In this document: in pieces, positions 35,973-44,854 of the stretch | Layout of the letters: every line of letters begins with the position of its first letter | How positions within the stretch are numbered: position 1 is the stretch's first letter | NCBI GenBank assembly: GCA_011390385.1 | Contig: JAABSN010000003.1 | Location: 1-49,904 of the forward strand | Direction: 5' to 3' | Source of the DNA: Thioalkalivibrio nitratireducens | GTDB taxonomy: Bacteria; Pseudomonadota; Gammaproteobacteria; Ectothiorhodospirales; Ectothiorhodospiraceae | Length of the DNA: 49,904 nt | Notes under the pieces: generated by a model | The model's database searches: none | Seen by the model: the letters and a program-made list of their open reading frames with translations, nothing else | Told to the model about the DNA's origin: nothing | Program-made: the position numbers and the translations under genes

Positions 35973-36845
35973 TTGAAAGAGCATCAGACGCTGTCAACGC
36001 AAGTGGGAAAACTCTGGGTCGTGGCGACCCCGATTGGCAACCTCGAGGATCTGGGTGCGCGGGCGAGGCGGGTGCTCGCCGAAGTCGACCTGATTGCCGC
36101 CGAGGACACGCGGCGCAGCGGGCATCTCCTCGGGCACCTGGGTCTGTCCACGCCGCTGATAAGCCTCCATGAGCATAACGAGGAGGCACGGGTACCGCGG
36201 TTGGTGGAGCAGATGCGCGAAGGGCAGGAACTGGCCCTGATCTCCGATGCGGGCACACCACTGCTGTCCGATCCGGGGTACCGATTGGTGCGGGCGGCCC
36301 GTGCCGCTCAACTGCAGGTGCTTCCCGTCCCCGGGCCCAGTGCGGTGCTCGCGGCGTTGTCCGTGGCTGGACTGCCGTCGGATCGCTTTCGCTTCGAAGG
36401 CTTTCTGCCCGCATCACCGGGCGCCCGGCGTGAGTGCCTTGGGCGGTTGTTGGATAGCCGTATCACGGTGGTTTGCTTCGAGTCCTCCCACCGGATTACC
36501 GCTAGCGCCGCAGATCTCGCCGCTCTGGCGCCTGATCGGGAAATTTTCCTTGCCCGAGAGATGACCAAGCAGTTCGAGGAGCATTTCTTCGGCAGCGCGG
36601 GAGCGTTGCCGGATTGGCTCGCTGCCGACGCCAATCGTGTACGCGGTGAGTTCGTGCTGCTGCTTGGCCCCTTGCGCAACAGGGCTGCGGATGTTAACGA
36701 CAGCCTCTTGACCCCGGAGCAGGAAAAGGTGCTGGACATTCTGCTCGCGGAACTGCCGCTGAAACAGGCGGTACACCTGACCACTCGCTTGACGGGGGTC
36801 GCGCGAAACCGGGTCTATGCCCGCGCGCTGGAACGTTCCTCGTAA
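35973..36845 (+). CDS. rsmI: 16S rRNA (cytidine-2'-O)-methyltransferase RsmI
   Basis: RsmI methylates the ribose of C1402 in 16S rRNA using SAM. The 290-aa protein is a class III (SPOUT-unrelated) tetrapyrrole-methylase fold: LWVVATPIGNLEDLGARA, DLIAAEDTRRSGHLL, LISDAGTPLLSDPGYRLV, PVPGPSAVLAALSVAGLP. No ATG is available in frame. A TTG at 35973 with GGAGG nine bases upstream is the best start. A C-terminal helical extension with a KQAVHLTTRLTGVARNRVY tail is present. Confidence 0.95.
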   Translation: MKEHQTLSTQVGKLWVVATPIGNLEDLGARARRVLAEVDLIAAEDTRRSGHLLGHLGLSTPLISLHEHNEEARVPRLVEQMREGQELALISDAGTPLLSDPGYRLVRAARAAQLQVLPVPGPSAVLAALSVAGLPSDRFRFEGFLPASPGARRECLGRLLDSRITVVCFESSHRITASAADLAALAPDREIFLAREMTKQFEEHFFGSAGALPDWLAADANRVRGEFVLLLGPLRNRAADVNDSLLTPEQEKVLDILLAELPLKQAVHLTTRLTGVARNRVYARALERSS

Positions 36846-36885
36846 CCGATCGCAAGCCTGTTCCGCCGATTCTCGCTGCCAACGC

Positions 36886-36914
36886 TTGCTTTGGCGGTCC
36901 GGCGCGAGTAAAAG
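36886..36914 (+). promoter_or_regulatory. Sigma-70 promoter of rnpB
   Basis: TTGCTT (36886-36891) and TAAAAG (36909-36914) are separated by 17 bp. Transcription seven bases on would start at about 36921, exactly the first stem of RNase P RNA. The agreement of both features supports the call. Confidence 0.6.
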
Positions 36915-36919
36915 ACGGA

Positions 36920-37280
36920 GCGGGAGTCGGCTGGATCGTCGCTGCGCTGACGCGTGGAGGAAAGTCCGGGCTCCACAGGGCGGGACGCCAGGTAATGCCT
37001 GGGCGGCGTGAGCCGACGGAAAGTGCCACAGAAAATATACCGCCGATGGGGCTGGATGCGTCCAGCCCACAGGTAAGGGTGAAATGGTGCGGTAAGAGCG
37101 CACCGCACGCCTGGCAACAGTGCGTGGCAGGGTAAACCCCGTCCGGAGCAAGGCCAAATAGGGGTGTCATGATGCGGCCCGCATCGCACCCGGGTAGGCT
37201 GCTTGAGGCGCCTGGTGACAGGCGTCCCAGAGGAATGACGGTCCTCGACAGAACCCGGCTTACAGGCCGGCTCCCACCTT
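36920..37280 (+). ncRNA. rnpB: RNase P RNA, type A
   Basis: This RNA is the catalytic part of RNase P, which trims tRNA 5' ends. The outer P1 stem pairs GGGAGTCGGC (36922-36931) with GCCGGCTCCC (37267-37276 region). Conserved blocks appear in order: GAGGAAAGTCCGGGCTCC (about 36957-36974), a GGTAAGGGTGAAA-type segment (about 37073), GGGTAAACCCC followed by GGAGCAAGGCCAAATA (about 37131-37160), and the 3' block GAATGACGGTCCTCGACAGAACCCGGCTTA. The length is about 360 nt. It is in the common rsmI-rnpB-mraZ location. Confidence 0.96.
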
Positions 37281-37306
37281 TCCCCACGTCATTCACCCAA
37301 GCTGCG

Positions 37307-37325
37307 GGGGCGGCACCACCGCCCC
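37307..37325 (+). terminator. Hairpin downstream of rnpB
   Basis: GGGGCGG (37307-37313) and CCGCCCC (37319-37325) form a strong 7-bp stem with loop CACCA, about 27 bases after the rnpB end. There is no U tract after it, so it may be a processing barrier rather than a true intrinsic terminator. Confidence 0.35.
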
Positions 37326-37470
37326 GTGACATTAGCTCAAGTGGTCTCTTAACTAACTCGTCCAAAGCCACGCTTTTCATGACTTTTCCTACGCCCGTCG
37401 TGGGCGAAGGTTGTACGCGTAAGTATTTGTGAATGAACGTTTATTTTTTCTATGCGCGCGCATTTTTTGC

Positions 37471-37500
37471 TTGACGGGCGGCGCAGACCGTACCTATAGT
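37471..37500 (+). promoter_or_regulatory. Strong sigma-70 promoter of the dcw cluster (Pmra)
   Basis: TTGACG (37471-37476) and TATAGT (37495-37500) are 18 bp apart. An A/T-rich tract with TTATTTTTTC and CATTTTTTGC lies at 37438-37470, unlike the rest of the window, and could act as an UP element. Transcription would start near 37507, directly at the MraZ-box array. This is the most convincing promoter in the window. Confidence 0.75.
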
Positions 37501-37508
37501 GTCGGAAA

Positions 37509-37534
37509 GTGGGGGAACGTGGGGACGAGTGGGT
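37509..37534 (+). promoter_or_regulatory. MraZ operator: three GTGGG repeats at 10-bp spacing
   Basis: GTGGG occurs at 37509, 37519 and 37529, one helical turn apart. This is the known MraZ-binding arrangement in mraZ promoters (TGGGN units with 5-bp spacers). It sits just after the predicted transcription start and before mraZ, so it fits autorepression of the whole dcw cluster. Confidence 0.8.
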
Positions 37535-37550
37535 CCCGTCGAGGCGCTCA

Positions 37551-38000
37551 ATGTTCCGAGGAGTCAGTCAGCTGAGTGTGGACGCGAAGGGGCGCATCGC
37601 CGTGCCCGCGCGTTACCGCGATGCCCTGAACGAAAGTTGCCAGGGCCAGCTGGTCGTTACGGTCGATCGTGACGGATGCCTGCTTCTGTATCCGGCGCCG
37701 GAATGGGAGCGGATCGAGCAATCCCTGATGTCCAGGCCCAATATGAATCCCCAGGTGCGGAAGCTGCAGCGATTGCTGGTCGGACATGCCACCGAGTGCG
37801 ATCTCGATGGGCAGGGGCGACTGCTCCTGCCGCCGCCATTGCGTGAATTCGCGGGTCTGTCCAAACGGGTGGTACTGGTGGGGCAGGGTAACAAGTTCGA
37901 AATCTGGGACGACGATACCTGGTCCCGAAATCGCGAGCTCTGGTTCGGGGAGGATGCGGATGACGCACTCAGCGATGCACTCGAATCCATTGCCCTCTGA
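37551..38000 (+). CDS. mraZ: Transcriptional regulator MraZ
   Basis: MraZ is an AbrB-fold DNA-binding protein that represses its own dcw promoter. The 149-aa sequence holds two similar SpoVT/AbrB-like halves: VSQLSVDAKGRIAVPARYRD (first) and ATECDLDGQGRLLLPPPLRE (second), both with the DxxGR core. The ATG at 37551 has GAGG upstream; an in-frame start at 37509 lies inside the operator and is rejected. rsmH follows after 5 bp. Confidence 0.97.
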   Translation: MFRGVSQLSVDAKGRIAVPARYRDALNESCQGQLVVTVDRDGCLLLYPAPEWERIEQSLMSRPNMNPQVRKLQRLLVGHATECDLDGQGRLLLPPPLREFAGLSKRVVLVGQGNKFEIWDDDTWSRNRELWFGEDADDALSDALESIAL

Positions 38001-38005
38001 TCGCC

Positions 38006-38935
38006 ATGGAGACAACACCGCATTTACCGGTGCTGCTCGAGGCAGCCGTCGACGCGCTCGCGATTCGTCCCGACGGGAAATACGTGGATGGTACCTTCGG
38101 GCGTGGCGGACACAGTCGGGAGATTCTCTCGCGGCTCGGGTCGAGGGGTTCGTTGCTGGCAATGGATCGCGACCCGGAAGCGCGAGGGGCCGCCGCTGCG
38201 CTGGCCGCCGATGCCAGGTTTGCTTTCCGGCAGGAATGCTTTTCGCACATGGTTGATGCGGTGCGCCAGCATTGGCCAGAGAGCCGGATCGCGGGTGTGT
38301 TGCTCGACCTTGGAGTGTCGTCGCCGCAACTCGATCAGGGGGCTCGCGGCTTCAGCTTTCAATGCGACGGCCCGCTGGACATGCGTATGGATCCCGGCAC
38401 CGGAATTCCAGCTTCCGAATGGCTTCATCGCGCCGATGAAGCAACGATTGCCGATGTGCTTCACACGCTTGGCGAGGAACGTTTCTCCCGGCGCATCGCG
38501 CGCAGTATCGTTGCCGCCCGCCGGCTCACCCCGATCACACGTACCGGTCAACTGGCCGACCTGGTGCGGCGCGCCGTGCCGAGGGTGGAGCCCGGCAAGC
38601 ACCCCGCGACCAGGACGTTCCAGGCTCTTCGTATCCAGGTCAACGACGAACTAGGCGAGCTGCGTACCTGGCTCGATACCATCCCCGAGGTGCTGGCACC
38701 AGGGGCTCGGCTTGCCGTGATCAGCTTTCATTCCCTGGAGGATCGAATCGTCAAGCGCGCATTTCAGGGTCGTTCCGACGGGCCGCGCTTGCCGCGCGGG
38801 CTCCCGGTCATTCCGGAAATCGCGCGTCCCCGGTTACGCATGATCGGAAAACCGATTCGACCCGAAGCCATGGAGTGCAGGCGCAATCCGAGGGCACGTT
38901 CCGCTGTCCTGCGGATCGCTGAGATGAATCCGTGA
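38006..38935 (+). CDS. rsmH: 16S rRNA (cytosine1402-N4)-methyltransferase RsmH
   Basis: RsmH adds the N4 methyl group to C1402 in 16S rRNA, the same nucleotide that RsmI, encoded just upstream of rnpB, methylates on the ribose. The 309-aa protein shows HLPVLLEAAVDAL, the SAM motif VDGTFGRGGHSREIL, DLGVSSPQLDQGARGFSF, and the C-terminal ISFHSLEDRIVKRAF and NPRARSAVLRIAE. It ends inside the ftsL start. Confidence 0.98.
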   Translation: METTPHLPVLLEAAVDALAIRPDGKYVDGTFGRGGHSREILSRLGSRGSLLAMDRDPEARGAAAALAADARFAFRQECFSHMVDAVRQHWPESRIAGVLLDLGVSSPQLDQGARGFSFQCDGPLDMRMDPGTGIPASEWLHRADEATIADVLHTLGEERFSRRIARSIVAARRLTPITRTGQLADLVRRAVPRVEPGKHPATRTFQALRIQVNDELGELRTWLDTIPEVLAPGARLAVISFHSLEDRIVKRAFQGRSDGPRLPRGLPVIPEIARPRLRMIGKPIRPEAMECRRNPRARSAVLRIAEMNP

Positions 38936-39216
38936 TGCGCCTCCTTGTACTTTGCTTGCTGCTGGTGATTCTCGTCTTCGGGTCGGCAGTCAGCGTCGTC
39001 ATGGCACGCCATGAGGCGCGTCAGGCGTTCATGGAACATCAGATCGAACTCGAGGAACGTGATGCGCTCAACCTGGAGTGGACCCAGCTCCAGCTGGAGC
39101 AGGCGACTTGGGCGACCCAGGCCCGAATCGAGGCCACTGCCCGTGACCGTCTGGGGATGACCAGGCTGACTCCCGACCGCATCGTTTACATCGAGGAAGG
39201 CTTGTGGGAGCGCTGA
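38935..39216 (+). CDS. ftsL: Cell division protein FtsL
   Basis: FtsL is a bitopic inner-membrane protein that forms a coiled coil with FtsB and recruits FtsW and FtsI. The 93-aa product has one N-terminal hydrophobic helix (RLLVLCLLLVILVFGSAVSV) followed by a heptad-like periplasmic segment (HQIELEERDALNLEWTQL) and the conserved LGMTRLTPDRIVYI near the end. The ATG at 38935 and the GTG at 38932 are both possible. It overlaps ftsI by 13 bp. Confidence 0.94.
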   Translation: MRLLVLCLLLVILVFGSAVSVVMARHEARQAFMEHQIELEERDALNLEWTQLQLEQATWATQARIEATARDRLGMTRLTPDRIVYIEEGLWER

Positions 39217-40922
39217 AACGCCAGGTCAGCCACTGGCGCCTGAGGGTGCTGATGGTCGGGCTGGCCGGGCTCGCCATTGTGTTGACGTTGCGGGCCATGG
39301 ACCTCCAGCTCTTCAAGCAGGATTTCCTCCAGGGTCAAGGTGAGGCGCGCCAGGTGCGAACGGTCATCGAACCCGCGTATCGAGGCATGATCACTGATCG
39401 CAACGGCGAGCCGCTTGCGATCTCCGGTCCCGTGGAGACGGTCTGGGCCCATCCTGGCGATCTCCTGGCGGCTGCGGAGCACCTGCCAGGCCTGGCCCAG
39501 GTGCTTGATATGGAAACCGCTGCGCTGATGACGCGGCTCGAAAATCGCGCAAACCGCGAGTTCGTTTATCTCCGCCGCCACCTGCCGCCCGATCAGGCTC
39601 GCCAGGTGGCAGCGCTGGACGTGCCCGGGGTCGCGCTGATGCGGGAATTCCGTCGCTATTACCCCCATGGCGAGGCGGTCGCGCACATCGTCGGTTTCAC
39701 CGACATCGACGAACGGGGCCAGGAGGGCATGGAGCTCGCGTTCGACGGCTGGCTTTCGGGCCGGCCCGGTTCGAAGCGGGTGTTGCGGGATCGTCACGGA
39801 CAGCAGATCCGCAATGTGGCCAGCATCCTGCCGGCCAGAGACGGCAACGACCTGCGGTTGACGATCGATCAGCGTCTACAGTATCTGGCCTATCGTGAAC
39901 TGAAGGCCGCGGTTCAGGAACAGGATGCCCGCGGTGGATCCGCGGTGCTGGTGGACGCGCGTTCGGGTGACATTCTGGCACTGGTCAACCAGCCGGGCTT
40001 CAACCCGAATAATCGCGCGCAGTTTGACCTCGGTCTGACACGCAATCGGGCGGCGACCGACACGCTGGAACCCGGTTCGGTCATCAAGCCGTTCACCGTC
40101 GCGGCGGCGCTGGAATCCGGAACGGTCGAGATCGACGTCCAGCTGGACACCGCACCCGGCACCATGCGCGTCGGCCGCCACACGGTACGTGATATCCGAA
40201 ACTTCGGCCGTATAGACCTGACGACACTGCTTTCACGGTCGTCGAACGTGGGTTCCACACAGCTTGCCCTGGATACCCCTCCGGCTGATTTCTGGCGCAT
40301 GTTGCACCAGGCCGGCTTCGGTCGTTCACTGGGCACCGGGTTGCCAGGCGAGGCAGGGGGATTGCTACGCGACTTCCCGACATGGCGCCGGGTCGAACAG
40401 GCCACGCTCGGCTATGGTTACGGGCTGTCGGTGACACCGCTGCACCTCGCGGCTGCCTATACGGCCTTTGCCAACGACGGTTACCGGATTCCGCTGCGGC
40501 TGGTGGAGGCAGCAGGGGATGAACGCCAGCCGGAGCCGGTGATGCGCGCAGACACCGCGCGCCAGATTCTGGCCATGATGGAGCATGTCACCGGATCGGA
40601 AGGCACCGCCCGGCAGGCAAGGATTCCGGGATACCGGGTCGCGGGCAAGACCGGGACCAGCCGCAAGGCCATTGCGGGTGGCTATGCGTCGGATCGGTAC
40701 GTTTCCCTGTTCGTGGGGCTGGCACCGGTAAGCAACCCCCGGTTCGTGATGGTCGTGGTGATCGACGAACCCAGTGCCGGCGTGTACTACGGCGGGGCCG
40801 TTGCGGCCCCCGTGTTTGCGCAGGTGGTGGAAAGCGCGTTGCGCCTGTTCAACGAGCCGCCCGATGATCTGGGTGAGCGTCGGCTCTGGATGGCGCAACA
40901 AGGTGGGGGGCCGCGATCGTGA
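39204..40922 (+). CDS. ftsI: Septal peptidoglycan transpeptidase FtsI (PBP3)
   Basis: FtsI crosslinks septal peptidoglycan. The 572-aa class B PBP has an N-terminal membrane helix (about 13-30), a pedestal domain (RGMITDRNGEPLAIS) and a transpeptidase domain. The catalytic motifs are S292-V-I-K295 (EPGSVIKPF), S346-S-N348 and K482-T-G-T485. The start is a GTG inside ftsL. It overlaps murE by 4 bp. Confidence 0.98.
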   Translation: MGALKRQVSHWRLRVLMVGLAGLAIVLTLRAMDLQLFKQDFLQGQGEARQVRTVIEPAYRGMITDRNGEPLAISGPVETVWAHPGDLLAAAEHLPGLAQVLDMETAALMTRLENRANREFVYLRRHLPPDQARQVAALDVPGVALMREFRRYYPHGEAVAHIVGFTDIDERGQEGMELAFDGWLSGRPGSKRVLRDRHGQQIRNVASILPARDGNDLRLTIDQRLQYLAYRELKAAVQEQDARGGSAVLVDARSGDILALVNQPGFNPNNRAQFDLGLTRNRAATDTLEPGSVIKPFTVAAALESGTVEIDVQLDTAPGTMRVGRHTVRDIRNFGRIDLTTLLSRSSNVGSTQLALDTPPADFWRMLHQAGFGRSLGTGLPGEAGGLLRDFPTWRRVEQATLGYGYGLSVTPLHLAAAYTAFANDGYRIPLRLVEAAGDERQPEPVMRADTARQILAMMEHVTGSEGTARQARIPGYRVAGKTGTSRKAIAGGYASDRYVSLFVGLAPVSNPRFVMVVVIDEPSAGVYYGGAVAAPVFAQVVESALRLFNEPPDDLGERRLWMAQQGGGPRS

Positions 40923-42415
40923 CCGTATCGGCCATGGCACTTGGTTCGCTGCTGCCGGAACGGGCGGGGCTCGCGCATGTCACCGTGCGGGATCTGACCA
41001 TGGACAGCCGCTTCCTCGAGCCCGGGGCAGCCTTTGTCGCGTTGCGTGGAACCCGGGCGCACGGCCTTGCTTACGCTCCGGAGGCGCTGAGCCGGGGGGC
41101 GGTCGCCGTGCTCTGGGACGAAAACGGCAGCGCGCAATGCGAGGATCCTCGCTGCGTGCATGTCCCGGACCTGCGCCGCCGACTCCCCGAACTGGCGCGC
41201 AGGCTGTTCGGGGCCTGGCCTGCGGAACGACCGCTGATTGCCATTACCGGCACCGATGGAAAGACCTCGGTCAGTCACCAGATCAGCCTTGCCCTCTCTC
41301 ATCTTGGACTGCGCTGCGCGGTCATCGGCACGCTCGGTGTCGGTGCGCCCGAGACGCTGGCTCCGACCGGTCATACAACACCCGATGTCCTGGAACTGCA
41401 CCGGCATCTTGCGCGGCTGGCCCACTCGGGTTTCGAAGCGGTCGCTCTGGAGGCCTCTTCGCATGCGCTGGAGCAGGGTCGTCTCGACGGCCTCCAGCCA
41501 CGGGTCGCGGTGCTCACCCACCTCGGTCGGGACCACCTCGATTACCATGGCTCGCTCGCCGCCTACGCCGAAGCGAAGGCACGCCTGTTCCGTATGCCCG
41601 GCTTGCAGGCGCTGGTGGTCAATATGGATGATGGCCTCGGACGGCGCCTGCTGTCCGAAAGTCGTGCAACGCCCGATGCACCGCCGTGCTGGACCTACGG
41701 GATGAGCGAATCACCCGATCCTTCTTCGGGCGCGCGCCACATACAGGCAACGGATGTCACGGCATCCGGGGATGGACTGTCCTTCGTTGTCCGCATCGGA
41801 TCCAGCTCAGGCCGGGTCAGCGCCCCGCTGTTCGGTGTCTTCCAGGTTGCCAACCTTCTGGCAACCCTCGGCACATTGCTGGCGCTGGGCTATCCGCCCG
41901 CCCAGGCGATATCGGCCTTGGGCGCGGTACGCGGCGTTCCGGGTCGGATGGAGCGCTTCACTGTGTCCGACGGGCCGGTGCTGGTCGTGGATTATGCCCA
42001 TACGGCACGCGCTCTGGCATCGGCGCTGCGAGCCCTGCGGCCCCATACCGTCGGACGACTCTGGGTGGTGTTCGGCTGTGGCGGTAACCGTGACCCCGGA
42101 AAGCGGCCCGCCATGGGCGCCGAGGCAAGCCGCCTGGCGGACCAGGTCATCGTGACCGATGACAATCCCCGTGACGAGTCGCCGGCTGCGATCCGCCGGG
42201 CGATCATCGACGGTTGTACCGGTCCGGCCACAGTCCGCGAAATCGGTGATCGCGCCACGGCCATCCGGACCGCTGTCGCCGACGCCGAAGATGGCGATGT
42301 CATCCTGATTGCGGGCAAGGGGCACGAGACCATCCAGGTCGTGGCTGGCAGGGAATATCCCTTCAGCGACCGTGAACTGGCCAGCGAACTCATCGCGATG
42401 GGTGGAAACCCATGA
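40919..42415 (+). CDS. murE: UDP-MurNAc-tripeptide synthetase (meso-diaminopimelate-adding) MurE
   Basis: MurE adds meso-diaminopimelate to UDP-MurNAc-L-Ala-D-Glu. The 498-aa protein has the ATP loop ITGTDGKTSV, the Mur-ligase EASSHALEQGR segment, THLGRDHLDYHG, and the DNPR motif (TDDNPRDES) that selects meso-DAP over lysine. That agrees with Mpl in the same window. It starts at GTG in the ftsI stop and overlaps murF. Confidence 0.98.
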   Translation: MTVSAMALGSLLPERAGLAHVTVRDLTMDSRFLEPGAAFVALRGTRAHGLAYAPEALSRGAVAVLWDENGSAQCEDPRCVHVPDLRRRLPELARRLFGAWPAERPLIAITGTDGKTSVSHQISLALSHLGLRCAVIGTLGVGAPETLAPTGHTTPDVLELHRHLARLAHSGFEAVALEASSHALEQGRLDGLQPRVAVLTHLGRDHLDYHGSLAAYAEAKARLFRMPGLQALVVNMDDGLGRRLLSESRATPDAPPCWTYGMSESPDPSSGARHIQATDVTASGDGLSFVVRIGSSSGRVSAPLFGVFQVANLLATLGTLLALGYPPAQAISALGAVRGVPGRMERFTVSDGPVLVVDYAHTARALASALRALRPHTVGRLWVVFGCGGNRDPGKRPAMGAEASRLADQVIVTDDNPRDESPAAIRRAIIDGCTGPATVREIGDRATAIRTAVADAEDGDVILIAGKGHETIQVVAGREYPFSDRELASELIAMGGNP

Positions 42416-43788
42416 TTTCCATGGATATCCGGGAACTGGCCCAACTCGTGGGTGGGCAGCTTCATGGATCGGGTGACGTCCGCATCCGCGGAGTGAATAC
42501 GGACTCACGGAAACGGCTCGCGTCCGCCCTGTTCGTGGCACTGCGTGGTGAACGTTTCGACGGGCACGACTTCATCGGTCCATCGCTGGCCGCTGCCGCT
42601 CTTCTGGTCGAGCGAGTGGTGGACGATCCGCGGCCACAGGTGGTGGTGGCGGACGTTCTGAAGGCATTGACAGTTCTCGCGAATGCCTGGCGGGGTCGCG
42701 TCTCGGCTCAGGTCGTTGCGCTGACGGGCTCCAACGGAAAGACAACGACCAAGGAGATGCTGCGCGCGATTCTGTCCCGGGTCGGATCCGTGCATGCCAC
42801 TGAGGGGAACCTGAACAATCATATCGGTGTTCCGCTGACGTTGCTCGCAATGCCGCCGGCTGTCGATTACGCGGTGATCGAGATGGGTGCCAATCACGCC
42901 GGTGAGATCGCCGGACTGACTCGTTGCGCGCAACCGGATGTCGCGCTGATCACCAATGCAGGTCGTGCGCACCTTGAGGGTTTCGGGAGTCTTGAGGGGG
43001 TCGCGCGGGCGAAGGGTGAGATCTACGGGGGGCTGCCTGCAGATCACGGAACCGCGGTGATCAACCGTGACGACCGGTTTGCCGAGTACTGGCTTTCCCT
43101 GAACGAGGGTCGTCGGTGCATCGGGTTTTCGCTCGAAGGTCGGGGCGAGATACAGGGCGTCTGGCACAGTGCGAACCGAATGAACCTTAGTGTCGACGGC
43201 GTCCGTCGCGATCTCGCGCTCGCAGTGCCGGGGCGGCACATGGCGCAGAACGCGCTTGCGGCGGCTGCGGCCGTCAGTGCTCTGGGCTGCGACCCTGATG
43301 TGATCGTGCACGGGCTGGAGGCGTGGCGTCCGGTCGCTGGCCGGCTGCAGGTCTATCGGGATTCCTCCGGTGCACGGGTCTGGGACGACACTTACAACGC
43401 CAATCCTGACAGTCTTGCCGCAGCACTGGACGTGCTGTCCGCGCACCAGGGCGAAAAAGTACTCGTCCTGGGTGACATGAACGAATTGGGGAAAGACGAC
43501 ACAGCGCTTCACTACGAGGTGGGGCGCCGCGCCCGAGATTCGGGTATCCAGAAGATGCTGGCGCTGGGGGACCTGACTCCGGCGGCGGTGGATGCATTCG
43601 GTGCGGGAGCTACCTGGTTCGAGACCCATGCCGAACTCATTGCTGCGCTCAGAAGCCTGTTGCGACCGGGCACGGTGGTGTTGGTCAAGGGTTCGCGCAG
43701 CCAGCATATGGAGGACATCCTTGCCGGGCTCGATACGCAGCCCGACGGGCCAGCTGCGGGGGTGGGCGATGCTGTTGGCGCTGGCTGA
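42412..43788 (+). CDS. murF: UDP-MurNAc-tripeptide:D-Ala-D-Ala ligase MurF
   Basis: MurF adds D-Ala-D-Ala to complete the pentapeptide precursor. The 458-aa sequence has [18 protein letters not shown] in the N-terminal domain, [15 protein letters not shown] (ATP loop), [26 protein letters not shown], and [17 protein letters not shown] in the C-terminal domain. It overlaps murE by 4 bp and mraY by 20 bp. Confidence 0.98.
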   Translation: MISMDIRELAQLVGGQLHGSGDVRIRGVNTDSRKRLASALFVALRGERFDGHDFIGPSLAAAALLVERVVDDPRPQVVVADVLKALTVLANAWRGRVSAQVVALTGSNGKTTTKEMLRAILSRVGSVHATEGNLNNHIGVPLTLLAMPPAVDYAVIEMGANHAGEIAGLTRCAQPDVALITNAGRAHLEGFGSLEGVARAKGEIYGGLPADHGTAVINRDDRFAEYWLSLNEGRRCIGFSLEGRGEIQGVWHSANRMNLSVDGVRRDLALAVPGRHMAQNALAAAAAVSALGCDPDVIVHGLEAWRPVAGRLQVYRDSSGARVWDDTYNANPDSLAAALDVLSAHQGEKVLVLGDMNELGKDDTALHYEVGRRARDSGIQKMLALGDLTPAAVDAFGAGATWFETHAELIAALRSLLRPGTVVLVKGSRSQHMEDILAGLDTQPDGPAAGVGDAVGAG

Positions 43789-44854
43789 GTATCTCTCGCA
43801 GTATCATCGCGGATTCTCGGTATTTCAGTACCTTACGCTGCGCTCGATTCTGGGCGTCGTCACCGCGCTCACCATCGCGCTGCTGGTTGGACCGGCCATG
43901 ATTCGGCGGCTGACCACGCAGAAAATCGGCCAGCAGATCCGCAGCGACGGGCCCCAATCCCATCTTTCCAAGGCCGGGACGCCAACGATGGGCGGTGCGC
44001 TGATCCTGGTGGCCGTGGCGGTGGCTACTCTGCTCTGGAGCGATCTGGGCAACCGCTTTGTCTGGATTGTTCTGCTGACGACGCTTGCGTTCGGCGCCCT
44101 GGGCGGTTGGGATGATTACCTGAAACTCCGCTACGGCAACAGCCGCGGGTTGACGGCCCGGGCCAAGCTCGCCTGGCAGACGGTGTTCGCGATCCTCGCC
44201 GCTGTGGTGATTCTGGTCACGGCGCAGACACCGGTGGAAACCACTTTCTTTGTCCCGATCTTCAAGGAAGTGGAGATTCATCTGGCCTGGTGGCTGTTCA
44301 TTCCGCTGGTCTGGCTGGTGGTCGTCGGCGCTTCCAACGCCGTCAATCTGACCGATGGTCTGGATGGGTTGGCCATCATGCCGGCCGTGCTCGTCGCCGG
44401 GGCTCTTGGCGTTTTCGCCTATGCGGCCGGCCACTCCATCTTTGCCGGATACCTGGGCATTCCTGCGGTACCGGGGGTCGGCGAAGTCGTGGTTTTCGCG
44501 GCCGCGCTGGTTGGCGCTGGCCTCGGCTTTCTCTGGTTCAATGCCTATCCGGCACAGGTGTTCATGGGGGACGTCGGAGCCCTTGCGCTGGGTGCGGCGC
44601 TGGGCATGCTTGCGATCCTTTCGCGCCAGGAAGTGGTACTGCTGATCATGGGCGGCATCTTCGTGATCGAGACGGTTTCGGTGATGCTGCAAGTCGCGTC
44701 GTACAAGCTGACCGGGCGGCGCATGTTCCGCATGGCCCCGATTCACCACCATTTCGAACTCAAGGGTTGGCCGGAACCACGCGTGATCGTGCGCTTCTGG
44801 ATCCTGACCGTGGTGTTCGTCCTGATCGGCCTGGCGACGCTGAAAATCCGATGA
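43769..44854 (+). CDS. mraY: Phospho-N-acetylmuramoyl-pentapeptide transferase MraY
   Basis: MraY transfers phospho-MurNAc-pentapeptide to undecaprenyl phosphate, making lipid I at the inner membrane. The 361-aa protein has ten hydrophobic helices and the catalytic motifs [15 protein letters not shown] (DD pair), [22 protein letters not shown] and [13 protein letters not shown]. The ATG at 43769 gives the usual length; a much longer in-frame reading overlaps murF and is rejected. Confidence 0.98.
   Translation: MLLALAEYLSQYHRGFSVFQYLTLRSILGVVTALTIALLVGPAMIRRLTTQKIGQQIRSDGPQSHLSKAGTPTMGGALILVAVAVATLLWSDLGNRFVWIVLLTTLAFGALGGWDDYLKLRYGNSRGLTARAKLAWQTVFAILAAVVILVTAQTPVETTFFVPIFKEVEIHLAWWLFIPLVWLVVVGASNAVNLTDGLDGLAIMPAVLVAGALGVFAYAAGHSIFAGYLGIPAVPGVGEVVVFAAALVGAGLGFLWFNAYPAQVFMGDVGALALGAALGMLAILSRQEVVLLIMGGIFVIETVSVMLQVASYKLTGRRMFRMAPIHHHFELKGWPEPRVIVRFWILTVVFVLIGLATLKIR

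Noticed and set aside
37170..37190. GATGCGGCCCGCATC palindrome as a second copy of the 16361 operator
   Set aside because: It lies inside rnpB and is explained as one of its stems; the partial likeness to the 16361 palindrome is probably chance.
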